From positions 149,124 to 213,123 of the forward strand of contig JBBHKE010001269.1 in the NCBI GenBank assembly GCA_037447655.1: a DNA stretch of 64,000 bases, in the 5' to 3' direction. Below, piece after piece: positions 51,380 to 63,414 of this stretch. Source of the stretch: Zygnema cylindricum. Lineage: Eukaryota; Streptophyta; Zygnematophyceae; Zygnematales; Zygnemataceae. The notes below the pieces were generated by a model. The model ran no database searches. It was not told the origin of the DNA and worked only from the letters and a program-made list of their open reading frames with translations. Position numbers and translations under genes: made by a program. How positions within the stretch are numbered: the first letter of the stretch is position 1; every line of letters starts with the position of its first letter.

Positions 51380-52057
51380 CTAGTCAATCTTTAATTTCAG
51401 ACCACACTTCTCCCTGCAAAAAATTAGCTTAGGGGAAGGCACAGGTTTGGTCATCATATCTGCTACCATCTCACTATCTGGTCGGTTCTCTAAACTGATT
51501 ATTTTGTTTCCTACTTTCTCTCTAACAAAGCTGAGCTTAATGTCCATATGTTTGGCTTTAAAATGATGTTTAGGATTGGCAGAAATAGCGATTGCTGCCT
51601 GATTAACACAAAAAAATTTATGCACACCACTCTTAAGGTGACCAAGCTCACCAAGCAAAGCTTTGACCCACATCAATTATTTTACAGCAGAGCAAGAGGC
51701 CATATACTCAGCCTCTATGGTGGACTGAGCAATAACTTTTTGTTGTTTGCTACTCCAACTGCAAGCCCCATCACCCACATATAATACATATCCAGAAGTG
51801 CATCTCCTCATCAAAGCATCACCATAACAGGCATCACTCCAAGTAGTGATGTCAGTATTCTCCCCACCCAAATGCAACCATAGATCCCTAGTTTTTATCA
51901 AATATCTAAGGACTCTCTTAGCTGCCTCCCAATCTCTCTTAGTGGGAGAATTTTGACTTATACTCAGCACTCCTACAACTGCAGCTAAATCCGGCCGGGT
52001 ACAATTCATAAAATAGATTAGACTTCCCACTACTTGCCTGTAAGGAATAGTCTGCAT
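51380..52057 (-). pseudogene. CoB RNase H
   Basis: Two frames: 52057-51677 (CTRPDLAAVVGVLSISQNSP, WSDACYGD, IEAEYMA) and 51676-51380 (CVNQAAI; the Asp of CDNQ is changed to Val). Copia RNase H with an altered active-site acid, so probably dead. Confidence 0.78.
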
Positions 52058-52121
52058 GAACTTCTCTTCTTCAAGAGATAATTCCTCGTCTAAGACTATG
52101 ACTCCTTCTTCCTCACTCCCC

Positions 52122-52928
52122 TCACTTCCCTTTCTTCAACTCCATTGGAGTTGTACAACTATTAGCTTTATCCATCTGAAATTTTTCAAGCATGTTCCCT
52201 ATTGCTTCCTTTTGAGTCAATCTTATAATCTTTCTTTTTCGGTCTCTTTCTACTGGAATTCCCAAAATATATTTTGCTTCCCCCATATCCTTCATTTCAA
52301 ATCTCCCCTTAAGATCGGTTTTCAGTTTATTAATTTTTTCCATTGATTTACTTAAGACAAGCAAATCATCAACAAAAATTGCAATAAATATAAAACCTTC
52401 CTCATCTTCGAAAACATAGATTGACTGATATGAGCTGATTCGGATATATCCCAGACCGGTAAGAAACTCATCAAGCTTCTTATTCCACTGTCGAGGCGCC
52501 TATTTGAAACCATAAAGAGAATTAATCAGCCGGCATACCTTACTCTCCTCTCCTTCCTCCACAAACCCTTCGAGTTGTCGCATGAAGATCTCCTCTTCCA
52601 ATTCTCCATGCAAAAAGGTTGTCTTGATTTCCATCTGGTGCACTTCCATGTCTTCTGCTGCTGCGAGACTGAGAAGTATGCGGACGAAGGGAAGTTTTAC
52701 GACCGGGGCAAAGGTTTCCTCCTAGTCAATTCCCTCCTTTTGTGTAAATCCCTTTGCCACTAATCTGGCCTTGTAGCGCTCGATTGTGTTATCTGGGTTC
52801 AGTTTTAATTTGAAAACCCACTTACAACCAATTGGTTTTCGGTTTGGTGGACAATCCACCAGCTCCCAAGTATCGGCTGCAATAATTGAGGCCATCTCCT
52901 CATTGATGGCGGTCTTCCACCGATTACT
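52122..52928 (-). pseudogene. CoB reverse transcriptase, broken
   Basis: The open C-terminal frame 52364-52122 (MKDMGEAKYILGI) follows FVDD. The upstream RT to about 52800 is readable but interrupted by stops and has HQMEIKTTFLHG, with Glu for the motif A Asp. Different damage from CoA RT. Confidence 0.7.
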
Positions 52929-53690
52929 TTATGGACAAGTCATCGCCTCTCCATAAGTCTGAGGTTCATCTTGATGAGATAGTTTTGTTCCCTTGTTATT
53001 AACCTGTTTTTCTTGCAATCTTTTGCTACTTCTCCTCCCCCCTTCAAAATTTGAGGCCGTAATAGATGGTTCTCGTGGATTCTTTCGAACAATCTCGGCT
53101 TCTCCCCTATCCCTTGATTCCGAATCAATTTCCACCACGTCTTCCGCTTCGGGTAGAGTTGTCACATGAGTTTCCACAGCCGAGTCATTTTCTGTCTGAT
53201 TTGTACCTGCAAGAATGTCATCTTCTATACAACCTGGATAGTTAGGAAGCTCAAAGTCATCGGAATTTTCTGACTCAGATCTAATTTTTACCGACTTTGT
53301 ATATTTGAAGGGATCCACAGACTTTCCTTCATCCATAACTACTAGATGTTTTACTAAGATTATATCTTCCCTTTTTAGATCATAAACTCTATATCTTTTA
53401 ACATCCTCATAATATCCTAATAAGTATCCCGGTTTTCCTTTAGGATCTAGCTTCCAATTAGACCGATCTGTATCTAGTCTAAATACTTGACTGCCGAAAA
53501 CTTAAGTGAGATATGTCTGGTTTCCGGCCTGTCCATCTCTCATAAGGTGTTTGATATTTTATAGCTGAAGTAAGAACTATATTTTTGAGGTAATTAGCAC
53601 ATTTTATTGATTTAGCCCAAAACCTTTTTCCTATTTTCTTATCTGATAACATACTTCTAGCACTATCACTTAGTGTTCTATTTAACCTTT
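52929..53690 (-). pseudogene. CoB integrase C-terminal part and linker
   Basis: The linker frame 53336-52929 parallels CoA 30872-31384. The preceding integrase C-terminal region (53340-53690) keeps recognisable peptides but is frameshifted. It covers the site (AGTG near 53668-53674) where GyC is inserted in CoA, and so provides the empty site. Confidence 0.68.
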
Positions 53691-54193
53691 GAGCTACCCC
53701 ATTCTGTTCCGAGTTTTGTGGAACTGTCTTTTGGTGTTGGACCCCATCTTCCCTCAGAAAATCCTCAAACTGGTTAAAAACACACTCTCCACCATTGTCA
53801 CTCCTTACTCTCTTGATTGGAGTTTCATGGAGTTTTTCGCTCCATGCTTTATATTGTCTAAAACAATCCTACGCTTCGGACTTGTTTTTCAAAAAATTCA
53901 CCCGGGAATACCGAGACCAATCATCAGTGATAGTCATCATAAATCTCTTCCCCCCCCGGTGAGGGCACTTTAGCCGGTCCCCAAATATCTGTGTGTACTA
54001 GATCTAGAATTTTTTCTCCCTTATAGGTGGCTGTTTTAGGAAAGGGTATTCTATGTGTTTTACCTTGAGCACATCCACTACAATCACTTATATTATCATT
54101 CTCACTAAACGTAATCCCTTCCACCACTCCCATATTTTTCATCTCTCTTAACTTGTCTAGATTCACATGCCCAAGCCTCTTATGCCACATCAT
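53689..54193 (-). pseudogene. CoB integrase catalytic core
   Basis: Starts WHKRLGHVNLDKL as in CoA and retains HTDIWGP, but a frameshift at a C-run near 53955 ends the frame at 53924. The catalytic Glu codon in the VAER motif reads CAA (Gln, 53689-53691). Confidence 0.75.
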
Positions 54194-54238
54194 AATATCA
54201 TGAACACCAGCATAATAAAGTTTCTTCTTTTCATTACT

Positions 54239-54582
54239 TTAAACTAGCCTAAACATCGCATGGCTACCTTTCTCAGCAATGAAATAGACATCCTCCTCAA
54301 AACTAGTAGTAAAGACTCCTTCCTTAGTGCTAGTAAAAAAACCCTTATCATCTAATATGGATGTAGACATGAGGTTTTTGTTCAGCTCCGGAATAAACAA
54401 TACATCAGAGAATGTTCCTATTGATGTCTTTCCTTCTACTAACACTTTCAAATCTACCGATCCTACAAGAGTAGTGGTGATTATCCTCCCATCCCCGTAC
54501 TCTATTTCTACGGTGGGAATATTTCTTATCTTAGTGAACAAGTGCCTATCCTTACACATGTGCATGGAGGCACCTGAAACTA
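54239..54582 (-). pseudogene. CoB protease with altered active site
   Basis: Same protein as in CoA, including Val for the catalytic Asp (codon 54578-54580) and the same upstream TAA. Confidence 0.8.
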
Positions 54583-54595
54583 CAATCCAGCCTGT

Positions 54596-55324
54596 TTAAC
54601 CTTTCAATCCATTGTAAGCACATTTCTGCCTTCGTGGTATTTCGACCTCGTTTTTCGCCTCCAACTTGTCATCTAAAAGGAGCTCATCGTCCTCGTCCTC
54701 GAATTCCGCCTCATGTACCTGTGTCACAAGGGCCTTTTTCTTTCCTCTCGGGGTACCACCGGTCTGCCCCTCCTTTAACCGAAGCTCGGTTAGCTTAGTG
54801 CACTCTGTCATATAGTGCCGAGGTTTCTTACAAAAATGACATAAACTTTTGGGAGCCCTTGGTCCGAACTCGTCGGTCTGATTTTTCTGCTCCTTCCCCC
54901 CATAGTTTCCGACCGGTTTCCTGAAATCCTTGTTTCTCCAATCGGTCCCAGTTGCCAAGGCTTGGCCACTCTTTCCTCCCTTTCGGATCTCAATCGTATT
55001 CTCCCGAACGAAAATCATCCCTACCCCTGAGTTCCATATCCACCTTGAGTCCGGCAAGTCCTTCACACGATTGACTATGTTCTCGAACTCATCAGGTAAC
55101 TTCATCAGTAAACAGTTAACCTTTTCTTTTTCACTAAAATCTTTTCCCGCACTCTCTAGCTCCATGAAGATTGTAGCAAGCTCATTGCAAAAATCCAACA
55201 TGTTCCCCCCTTTGTATACATATTCCTTAACTTTCTGATTAGCCAACTGTTGTTGCTGAATCGTACCACTTTGGTACATCTCTATGAGAGCCATCCAAAG
55301 ATCGGATGCCCTTTCTACCTGCAA
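54596..55324 (-). CDS. CoB gag
   Basis: 242 codons identical to CoA gag, with zinc knuckle CHFCKKPRHYMTEC. The shared offset of 9,942 bp holds across gag, protease and flanking fragments. Confidence 0.8.
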   Translation of the reverse strand: MQVERASDLWMALIEMYQSGTIQQQQLANQKVKEYVYKGGNMLDFCNELATIFMELESAGKDFSEKEKVNCLLMKLPDEFENIVNRVKDLPDSRWIWNSGVGMIFVRENTIEIRKGGKSGQALATGTDWRNKDFRKPVGNYGGKEQKNQTDEFGPRAPKSLCHFCKKPRHYMTECTKLTELRLKEGQTGGTPRGKKKALVTQVHEAEFEDEDDELLLDDKLEAKNEVEIPRRQKCAYNGLKG

Positions 55325-55406
55325 ACGAGGACATTCAAGTCATTGAGTGAGATGGCGTAGGATGAAGTGCTTTGCCGCCATATTGTTAAAGTCCCAGGTT
55401 TCACTA

Positions 55407-55653
55407 TCATTCTCCTCGTTCCTCCGAATAAGTGACATGAATGCTTAACCACTTGCTATTGGTGTGGTCGCCTCTTCTCCTTTCCTTTTTCCACCACCTC
55501 TCCTTCTTTTGTTTCGTCCTTTGAAGGTGGATCCTCTTTCCTGGTGAATCTGCTTCCTCCAAACCCTGGAGGAATTCCAAGACTTGATGGACGCCCCAAC
55601 CGTTCACTCACTATCCCCCAAAACCTTTTTACGCATAGAGCTCCTATCATCAT
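55407..55653 (-). pseudogene. CoB gag N-terminal fragments
   Basis: Same two broken frames as CoA 45465-45711, with the same lesions. Confidence 0.5.
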
Positions 55654-55717
55654 ACTTTCCCACTATATGAAGCCAGTTCCATTAAAGATTGGTACTCTAG
55701 AGGGTGGGCCCATAACT

Positions 55718-56786
55718 TGAAACTCAAAGACCTCCATAAGTCCTCAGAGTGAACAACTTCTAAGAAGCCTCTAGGATAACTCTGACCCCTTTGTGTTTCA
55801 GCAAGAACAATTGCCACCATGGCAGACAAAAAATCTGACCAACTTCACCCTTGTGAAGGCATGACTTCCCTGAGTGGATAGCAAAAAGAATCTCTGAATT
55901 TGCTTCCCTGAGCAGTAAGTTATTGAGGGTCAAAGTTGACCTTTTGTACAGAAGCTCTCTGGGAGAGACGGTCCTATCTCCTAATTTTTCTAAGTCCTAT
56001 CTCTCTCACAGACTCTATCTACTGATGTAGAAAGCCAATCATATTCCACTTCCGTACAAAAAAGTACAGCTGCCGGTGTACTTTTTGTACAGACATTGTA
56101 CGACATGGCCTAAATGTCGATACGTGGTATATCCGGATTTGCTCCCTTAATCCTCGGAAATTTCGCGATCCAATGTTATTCCGCCACGTGTCATCCGATG
56201 TGGCGATGACCACAAACCGCCAAAATCCTCTTGCGCGATCTCCGCGTTCATTCCGGCCGTCCGATTAAATTCACATTTAATCGTAGCCGTAATAAATACT
56301 TGCGCGGTATTCGTTTCGCTAAAGAAACAAATGCGCGGTATTCGTTTCTTTATCCGTACCAGAATCCGTACTTTTACATTACTGGATCTATGTATCTCGT
56401 AAATAGTTTTAGTTAAATGAATTATCTTACGTTGCAATGTTTAACTTAATATCGAACCCTATAGTACATAACACTAGGTCTAGACATAACGGATAAGGCT
56501 ACCGGCTACTAGCTGCTTACCGTCCGGCAGGACCGGGAACAAATCTTGGGGAAAGCACATATCCTTTTAGTAAATAAACCTTTAACGGTAAATAAACTAG
56601 TATATATATTCCCGTAAACCTCTGGATAGCCTAGGTAGCTTTGGCTCTAGCTTCCTCTCCAATTTCTCAGTGACTGTGACAAGTTTGAGAAGTTGCACAG
56701 AGAAGTTAAAGGTAAACTGCCTCGGCTTTTTCCTATATTTCTATTTAGACCCAAAAAATACTTTAAACGGACCATTAATTTCTACA
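55718..56786 (-). repeat. CoB 5' LTR
   Basis: The left part (to about 56050) is almost identical to the CoA 5' LTR; the right part matches CoB's own 3' LTR better. This marks the edge of the shared tract. Confidence 0.85.
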
Positions 56787-57773
56787 CGCGCGCGATATTT
56801 GGCGCACGCGCATGATTTCATTCACGCGCGCACGATATCATTCACGTTCGTACGATATTTCGGCGTGCGTGTCTAATTTTTGGTCGCACGTGCGACCGCG
56901 ATTTATTTATGTTGGACGTGTACGCGATTCGCGTACACGTCTAATGGAACAAGTACTAATTGCGTGCGTACTATTGTTTCGTTTCGTGCGCAAGTACACA
57001 ATTTTGGAGTACATACGTGAAGTATCGTTTGGCGATGCAGCGCGATATCCGGGAGTACCATGGACGCTTCGATGTACCGTTATATATTTAAGTCGCGAAC
57101 CCATGTAGGTTCGCGTGTACATGTAGTTAGGGAGGGTTTTTACCCTCGGACGGTGGATTATGCGGAACGTACGGCAGACAATGTTGGCCGCCTATTGGCC
57201 AACATTCTAAGTAGTTTTATACATGTAAATTAGACTAGACGTAGGCTAGTTTCGTTTAGGCCTAGCGTAGCTTCTACTTAGTCTATTTTCAGACTTAGAA
57301 TTTCTAGCTTTTGGACAAGAATTTTCTCTTAGCGGCGGGGCTGTTTTCTTGCTTCCTTCTTGCCACCGATTGCCCACCATTTCCTTTTCTTCTTGTTAGC
57401 TAGCGATAGATGCTAGTTAGCGTACGGATTTTTCTCTCCTTGTGTTCTGCCTCGTTTTGAATCCACACGGCTTCGGCCAAGTCTAGAAGGTTTCCCTCCA
57501 AATTTGTGTTTTTGGCGATTGTTGGAGTGGAGGCTTGAGGCGTGGCATCTTATATTGGGCTGCCCCGTTCTCCAGACAGCTGGACGGTTTGTTTAAGTGT
57601 ATTTGTTTGTGTGGCATTTCGGTTGTCTTGTAAAAGTGCTTTTTTTTACCAAATCCGAATTTCTTGGTTTGGTTGGAAGTGTTTATTTTGCTTCGTTGCT
57701 TTCCTATGAGATAACTCTTGTAAAGAATACGTTGAAGACCCAAGAGCCTAGTGGCTACCTTATGGTTGAGTAT
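56787..57773 (+). repeat. GyB A2 repeat, right part
   Basis: Continues A2 after CoB. Contains the segment related to the primer-complementary site (57310-57325, one mismatch) and ends before B2. Differs from A1/GyA A2 by several subfamily changes. Confidence 0.8.
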
Positions 57774-57964
57774 AATTATAGGGGTCACTTCAGGCTAGTG
57801 GAGTATTCTTCCCTTTTATTCATTTGGTCATCTTCACCTTTATTCTTTTGCATGTTGTATATACATTTTTTCCGTCTCATTCATTTTCGTTTCTATATAT
57901 GTTTGGAGCAGGACTTTGTTGGTTGGGATGTATGTTCACTCTTTCTAGTCTCCCATGCACGACA
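57774..57964 (+). repeat. GyB B2 repeat (right end of GyB)
   Basis: 191 bp, close match to B1 at 49889. Ends GCACGACA, followed by TTGG and directly by GyA methyltransferase sequence, so this is the right border of GyB inside GyA. Confidence 0.8.
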
Positions 57965-58742
57965 TTGGACCCCCGCTAATTATTGATGCCGTTCGGCATG
58001 GGTCCCTGGCACATCGGGTTTACTCCAAATAGACAAACCTAATCGATGTCAGTCGTCTTCGTGAGGCTAATTTGTTTGTAAGACCTCCCACTACATACAT
58101 TACGACCGCTTTGCTTCCCTTTCACCAAGTCCAATCATGTGTCCAAACTGACTACCCTCCGAATTACAACATTAATGTACCTAGCCAGCCCCTCAAGGTC
58201 CTTCCTACTTTAGTGTCTTACCCTAATTCCCATGCATACTCTCATAACGGTCTAGGCATGCTCCGGAATAATGTCACTGGAGAGTTAGAGGAGCCTACGG
58301 CCACAGAATGGGAGAATCTCATGCATTTTATTCCAGGCACTTCTGCAGCCCCGGCCTTACGGATAGACAGCGTTGCACTTTGTTGGGTAGGGTCATGGAT
58401 CCTCAGTCTTTATCATTTGTCTTAGGTCTCGGCCTTGCAGCTGGTCGCTACATATAGAATGACCCTGTGCAACCATCTGGGGGGGGGAATACGGCGGCTC
58501 TTTCACGCCTTGTTTCCTCTCGCACCTCTCCTAGTCTAAAGGGAAATCCATTTCAGTTTTTTCTCTTCCCTTCTCTCACACTTGCGGTTAAAGACATCTC
58601 CATCTATGATTTCCTCATTCCCAGTCATATGTCTTGGGAAATCCCGGCCTATACATCCATTCAATCCACAATTTCATCGTTTCCTAGTCGGCACTGCACT
58701 GGACAGTTGCATTTCCGACGCGTAGCTGGCACCAGTGGGTGA
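57965..58742 (+). pseudogene. GyA methyltransferase C-terminal remnant
   Basis: Parallel to 27412-28140 of GyB. The frame 58072-58428 keeps LPTLVSYPNSHAYSHN and GELEEPTATE. Stops and frameshifts interrupt it, and 58467-58742 continues the post-methyltransferase region. Motifs I-VI are absent because GyA's left half is missing. Confidence 0.75.
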
Positions 58743-59462
58743 ACTACTTGGAGCAGACTCCGGTAAAATATGAGTTAGGCCACTCACTCATCGCCGATGA
58801 GCAAATTGCATTTGCTCAGGCCATGGAAGCTTTCACTATCAAGAGTCCCGAGACGCCCAAGTGGAATTTCGATTCCAGTCTTACAAAGGCGGAACAGGCA
58901 CTATTAAGTGACACAGTCAGCCGTCATATAGATGCGTTTGCTTTCTCCATGAATGACCTTGGACGTCATTCTACTTACAAAATGTCAATCGACCTTGAAG
59001 ACGATCGACCTAATCTTTAAGCCGAATCATCGTCTCTCCGAAATGGAATGGGAGATGGTGAACAAAAGGTGCGCAAAATTGGAAGAAGCTGGTCTGATCT
59101 ATCGATCGAATTCCACCTTTGCCGCCCCCACAGTCATTCCTAGGAAAAAATATTCTGAAGGAAATTTTACTGAACGAAGAATGTGTGGGGACTACCGAGA
59201 GCTCAATGCTCGGACCGTTCAAGACCGCCACCCTATGCCTCTAGCAGAGGAAATATTTGACCATGTAGGTGGTGCAAAGTTCTTTAGCATTCTTGACTTG
59301 CGTCAAGGGTTTAACCAGATTGAAATTGAGGAAAGAGATCGACATAAAACTGCATTTTGGGGCAGTGATGGTCGGTGGGAATGGGCAGTCATGCCTTTCG
59401 GTCTTAAGAAACGCACCCGCCGTGTATTAAAAATTCATGGATTCGGTGCTTGGTGGATGTAA
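58739..59462 (+). pseudogene. GyA reverse transcriptase, N-terminal part
   Basis: 58739-59020 encodes TPVKYELGHSLIADEQIAF and the RT lead without the stop seen in GyB. A one-base insertion near 59012 shifts the frame, and RT continues in 58953-59462 with FFSILDLRQGFNQIEI. It shares the VMPFGLK frameshift with GyB. Confidence 0.8.
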
Positions 59463-59937
59463 ATTTGCTCAGTGCTACATCGATGACTTGATAATCGCTT
59501 ATGCCACGGTTGAGGAGCACACGCGCCATATTGAGTGGGTTCTCACGAAGTTAAAGAAAGTCAGGCTGAAGTGTCACCCAACCAAGTTTACTTTCAGTGC
59601 GGAGGGAGTGCCTTATCTCGGCCATTTTATTTCGGCTGAGGGCATCACTCCGTTAGAAGCTAAGGTAGAGGCGATCACCAAACTGCCGCCCCCCAGTGAT
59701 CTCACTAGTCTGAGGGCTTTTCTCGGACTAGCCAATTATTACCGTCGGTTTGTACTGAATTTTAGTACGATTGCTTCTCCCCTCAATGACCTACTCAAAA
59801 AAGAAGTGCCTTTTGTTTGGGGACCCGCCCAAGTAGAAGCGTTTCAAAAACCGAAAGCCGCTCTTTCCAGCGCTCCTATTCTTCGACCTCCTAACCACAA
59901 GCTTCCCTTTTGCCTACAAACCGATTTCGGGAAGTAA
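59437..59937 (+). pseudogene. GyA reverse transcriptase, C-terminal part
   Basis: YIDD motif and thumb as in 47350-47850. The proteins differ at only three visible positions (PPSDLTSLR versus PPTYLTSMR). The same stop after LQTDFGK. Confidence 0.82.
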
Positions 59938-60306
59938 GGCATTGCGGCTATTTTAACGCAAAGAGAGTTGAATGGAGAGGAATACGTAGTGGCATACGCC
60001 AGCCGGAGCAATAATTGAGCTGAATCTAACTACACTAGTTACGAGGGTGAATGTCTCGCCGCGGTATGGGGTATTGTTCATTTTCGACATTATCTTTACG
60101 GCAAGCCATTCACGCTCCTAACTGACCATCAACCCCTTCATTGGTTGATGACCAACAATAAGCTTTCAAGGAAGCTTGCCCGATGGGCTTTAATTTTACA
60201 AGAGTACGAAGTTGAGATCATCCATCAGTCCGGTTTGTTAAGCATGAACTCCGACGCGATTTCTCGAAATCCACTACCTCGGACCACCGATAACGGTGCC
60301 CGGTAA
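59938..60306 (+). pseudogene. GyA RNase H C-terminal part
   Basis: Readable in frame pieces: GEEYVVAYASRSNN, stop, then HFRHYLYGKPFTLLTDHQPL and IIHQSGLLSMNSDAISRNP. This is the normal Gypsy RNase H end that is lost from GyB. 60307-60531 is spacer. Confidence 0.7.
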
Positions 60307-60531
60307 GATTTTGACGAGGACGAGGTACTCGCCATGTAGGCCAGTTCCTATATCACTTACTGTCTCTCTTCTATTCCTCACCCTCGGCCGACCACAAATC
60401 CGTGGCGCGACGACCAATTAATCCTTTTCCTCTCCTCTTAAACCTTTCGGCCTGGTACCACTGTTGAGGAGGAAGACCGAGTAAAGAAACGAGCCAAAAA
60501 TTATCTGTGGCTCGGCGGATCATTTGTTCGA

Positions 60532-61500
60532 TTGTTGGCAAACAGCAGCCATCGACATGTCCCCTGGCCAACCGAGCGTTTGTCCTTGATTAAGCAGATA
60601 CATACCGAGCTCGGCCACTACGGGACCAAGCGTACTTTGAGCCTTGTACAAGCACGCTATTGGTGGTCAGGAATGCAATCGGATGTGGCGGCCATTCTCC
60701 ACAAATGCGCCACATGCGACTGGTTAAGCACCTCTTTCTCTAATCGGCAGGTATCTCTACAGCCATTGCCTATCAGAGGATTGTTTTATCGCTGGTCCGT
60801 GGATCTTGCTGGATCGTTTCCCTTATCTTGGAACGGGAAACAATACATCATGATAATGAATGAAAATTTCAGCAAGTGGGTAGAGGTGGTCGCTCTTCCC
60901 CACAAAACCGCTAAATTGACCACGGCTGCTTTTAAAAAGCATGTTCTCATACGTTATGGAGCTCCTGCAGAGGTTATCACGGACCAAGGTACGGACTTGC
61001 GAGGGAAATTTCAAGAGATGTTGGACGAAGCTTTAATTGATCATCGGCCAACAGGTCGTGAACACCCACATGCCGATGGCTTGACGGAACGATTTGTCCA
61101 AACTTTCAAGCAGGCTCTCTGAAAGCATTGTTTGGAGAAACACATCTCCGTGTGGGACGAATCCTTGGGTTATATCACCATGGGCTACCGGATGTCCGTA
61201 CAGGCTAGCTTGGCTAATTTCAGCCCGTACTATATTCTCTTCGGTCGAGCACCCTTGCTCGGTCGAAATATTCAGTAAACGACAAGTTTACCTTTGCCTC
61301 TAATGTCTGACACCATATTTAGGGAAGAACTAACTCCCCGTGCTTTGCTTTTCGCTCGTGAGATGCCCATGGCTTTTGATAATTTGAAGATTGCCCAAGA
61401 TCGTGATACTTTAAGGTTCGCCACCACGGAGTGGCACTTACAAGCCACAACAGAAATCCTACTGGGTCGGCGATTAGGTGTACCTCCGACGCCAGTCGTT
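60532..61500 (+). pseudogene. GyA DDE integrase, with stops
   Basis: Open from 60532 to 61122: HTELGHY ... CATCDWL, SVDLAGSFPLS, TDQGTDLRGKF and LTERFVQTFKQAL, so the three acidic residues are present. TGA at 61120-61122 stands where GyB has CGA. The remaining integrase (61123-61500) is readable with another stop near 61277. Confidence 0.8.
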
Positions 61501-61517
61501 CGATACTTTGGACATAG

Positions 61518-61811
61518 ATGTTTCACCACACATTCTTCGTGTGGTGGAAATGGATGCTTACGAGATGTTGGGTTTGCAGGTGCCGATACAAAGATAGTTC
61601 GAGAGCATTCGAAGAACTGTGCACCTTGTTACTTATCGGATTTGTCACAAGATATGGATCTGATGAGGATGCCAATCACAAAAGCGACGAAATGTACCAT
61701 TTGCAGGGGAGCGACGGCGAGACTTCCATGCTCTTGTGCGACCATTATAACCAAGGGTTCCGCATAGAGTGCTTAGTTCCTCCATTAACAGCTGTGCCAG
61801 CTGGCCATTAG
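61518..61811 (+). pseudogene. GyA PHD finger, degenerate
   Basis: LLCDHYNQGFRIEC has Tyr for one zinc-binding Cys and Arg for the zinc-binding His; the first Cys pair (CTIC) is in another frame (61294-61767). Non-functional copy of the domain at 49545. Confidence 0.75.
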
Positions 61812-61874
61812 TTCTGCCATGGCTGTTGTGAGCTGCCGACGGTTTTGACCAGCTCCTCCGCAGGCTAACGAGCT

Positions 61875-61884
61875 GGGGGGGGGG
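61875..61884 (+). promoter_or_regulatory. GyA polypurine tract (G10)
   Basis: Ten G after GAGCT, directly before B1. Confidence 0.75.
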
Positions 61885-62075
61885 AATTATGGGGTGCATC
61901 TCACTCTAGGGGAGTATTCTTCCCTTATCATTCTTGATTATATTCATGTTCATTGATTTTCATGGTGTATGTACTTTTTGCACTCCATATTCGTTTTCGT
62001 TTGTATGATATGTTTGCAAGCATCACTTTGCAGGTTATGATGCATGATTTCCTTGCTTCTCCCTCATGCACGACA
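61885..62075 (+). repeat. GyA B1 repeat
   Basis: 191 bp starting AATTATGGGGTGCATC, matching B2 at 63224-63414. Meets A2 at the palindrome GACAGCTGTC (62072-62081). Confidence 0.85.
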
Positions 62076-62077
62076 GC

Positions 62078-63223
62078 TGTCATGCCGCATGTTATCGGTT
62101 GCACGCGGGCATGATGTTTTGCACGCGCGCCCGATATTTGGCACGCACACACGATATTGTGCACGCGCGCGCGATAATCGACGCGCGCGCACGATATCAT
62201 GCATGCACGCACGATATTTTGGCACGCATGTATGAGTTTCATTCGCACTTGCGATTTCGCGCCAGTTCACTTATTTGTGACGTGTACGCGGTTCGCGTAC
62301 ACGTCTGATTTAATATGTACTAATTTTGTGAGTACTTTTGTCTGTTTTATTTCGTAGGTACACGATTTTGGAGTACGATCGTGGATTTCATTTGTACCTT
62401 CCGTTTCCTATGTACTTTCGGTTTCACCTGTATCTTCGATTTCGTCGGTACTTTTTCACTTCAAGTGGACTTTCGAGACGTATGAATGACATGTACGATG
62501 GACGTTTTGTTGGCGCTTTCTCATTGGTGCGCATTTAAGTCGTGAACCCACGTAGGTTCACTCACACACTTAGATAGGGAGGGTTTTTTACCCTTGGATT
62601 GTGGATTTTGTTAGACGTACGGCAGACGATGTTGGCTCCCTATTGGCCAACATCATAAGTAGTTTCATTCATGTAAAGTACACTAGACGTAGGCAAGTTT
62701 CGCGCTAGGCTTAGCTTAGTCCTACTTAGGCTAATTCTCAAACTTAGAGAATATAGTTTTCGGACAAGAATTTTCTCTTGGCGGCGGAGCTGTTTTCTTG
62801 CTTCCTCCTTGCCACCGATTGCCCACTATTTCTTTTTCTTCTTGTTAGCTAGCGATAGATGCTAGTTAGCGTACGGATTTTTCTCTTCTTGTGTTTTGCC
62901 TCATTTTTAATCCACACGGCTTCGGCTAAGTCCGGATGGTTTCCCTCCAAATTTGTCTTTTTGGCGATTGTTGGAGTGGAGGCTTGAGGCGTGGCATCTT
63001 GTATTAGGCTGCGCCGTTCTCCGAACAGCTCGACGGTTTGTTTGAGTGTATTTGTTTGTGTGGCATTTCGGTTGTCTTGTAAAAGTGCTTTTTTTTACCA
63101 AATCCGAATTTCTTGGTTTGGTTGGAAGTGTTTATTTTGCTTCGTTGCTTTCCTATGAGATAACTCTTGTAAAGAATATATTGAAGACCCAAGAGCCTAG
63201 TGGCTACCTTGTGGCTTAGATTA
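62078..63223 (+). repeat. GyA A2 repeat
   Basis: 1,146 bp, very similar to A1 (21147-23079) apart from the 785-bp MITE. Provides the MITE's empty site near 62571. The primer-complementary segment is at 62757-62771. Confidence 0.85.
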
Positions 63224-63414
63224 AATTATGGGGTGCATCTCACTCTAGGGGAGTATTCTTCCCTTATCATTCTTGATTATATTCATGTTCATTGTTTTTC
63301 ATGGTGTATATACTTTTTTCCCTCCATATTCGTTTTCGTTTGTATGATATGTTTGCAATCTTGACTTTGCTGGTTATGATGCATGATTTCCTTGCTTCTC
63401 CCTCATGCATGACA
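63224..63414 (+). repeat. GyA B2 repeat (right end of the nest)
   Basis: 191 bp ending GCATGACA, followed by CCAA, which matches the left flank at 21143-21146. Confidence 0.83.

Larger units (their letters stand above)
50296..56786 (-). mobile_element. CoB: Ty1/Copia retrotransposon (minus strand) inserted in GyB A2
   Basis: LTRs 50296-51366 and 55718-56786 (1,071 and 1,069 bp), TG...CA ends, target duplications CGCAC and CGCGC (one mismatch). Gene order as in CoA and uninterrupted, about 6.5 kb. A minus-strand purine tract AATAAGGGGAG abuts the 3' LTR. Coding frames are broken in several places. About 2 kb of gag to integrase plus part of the 5' LTR is nearly identical to CoA, while the rest is diverged. 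Confidence 0.88.

Noticed and set aside
61885-63414. B-A-B right end explained by one element inserted in another's LTR
   Set aside because: The same arrangement with equal B lengths and the same GACAGCTGTC junction occurs in GyC, a diverged lineage, with its own AGTG duplication and a verified empty site.
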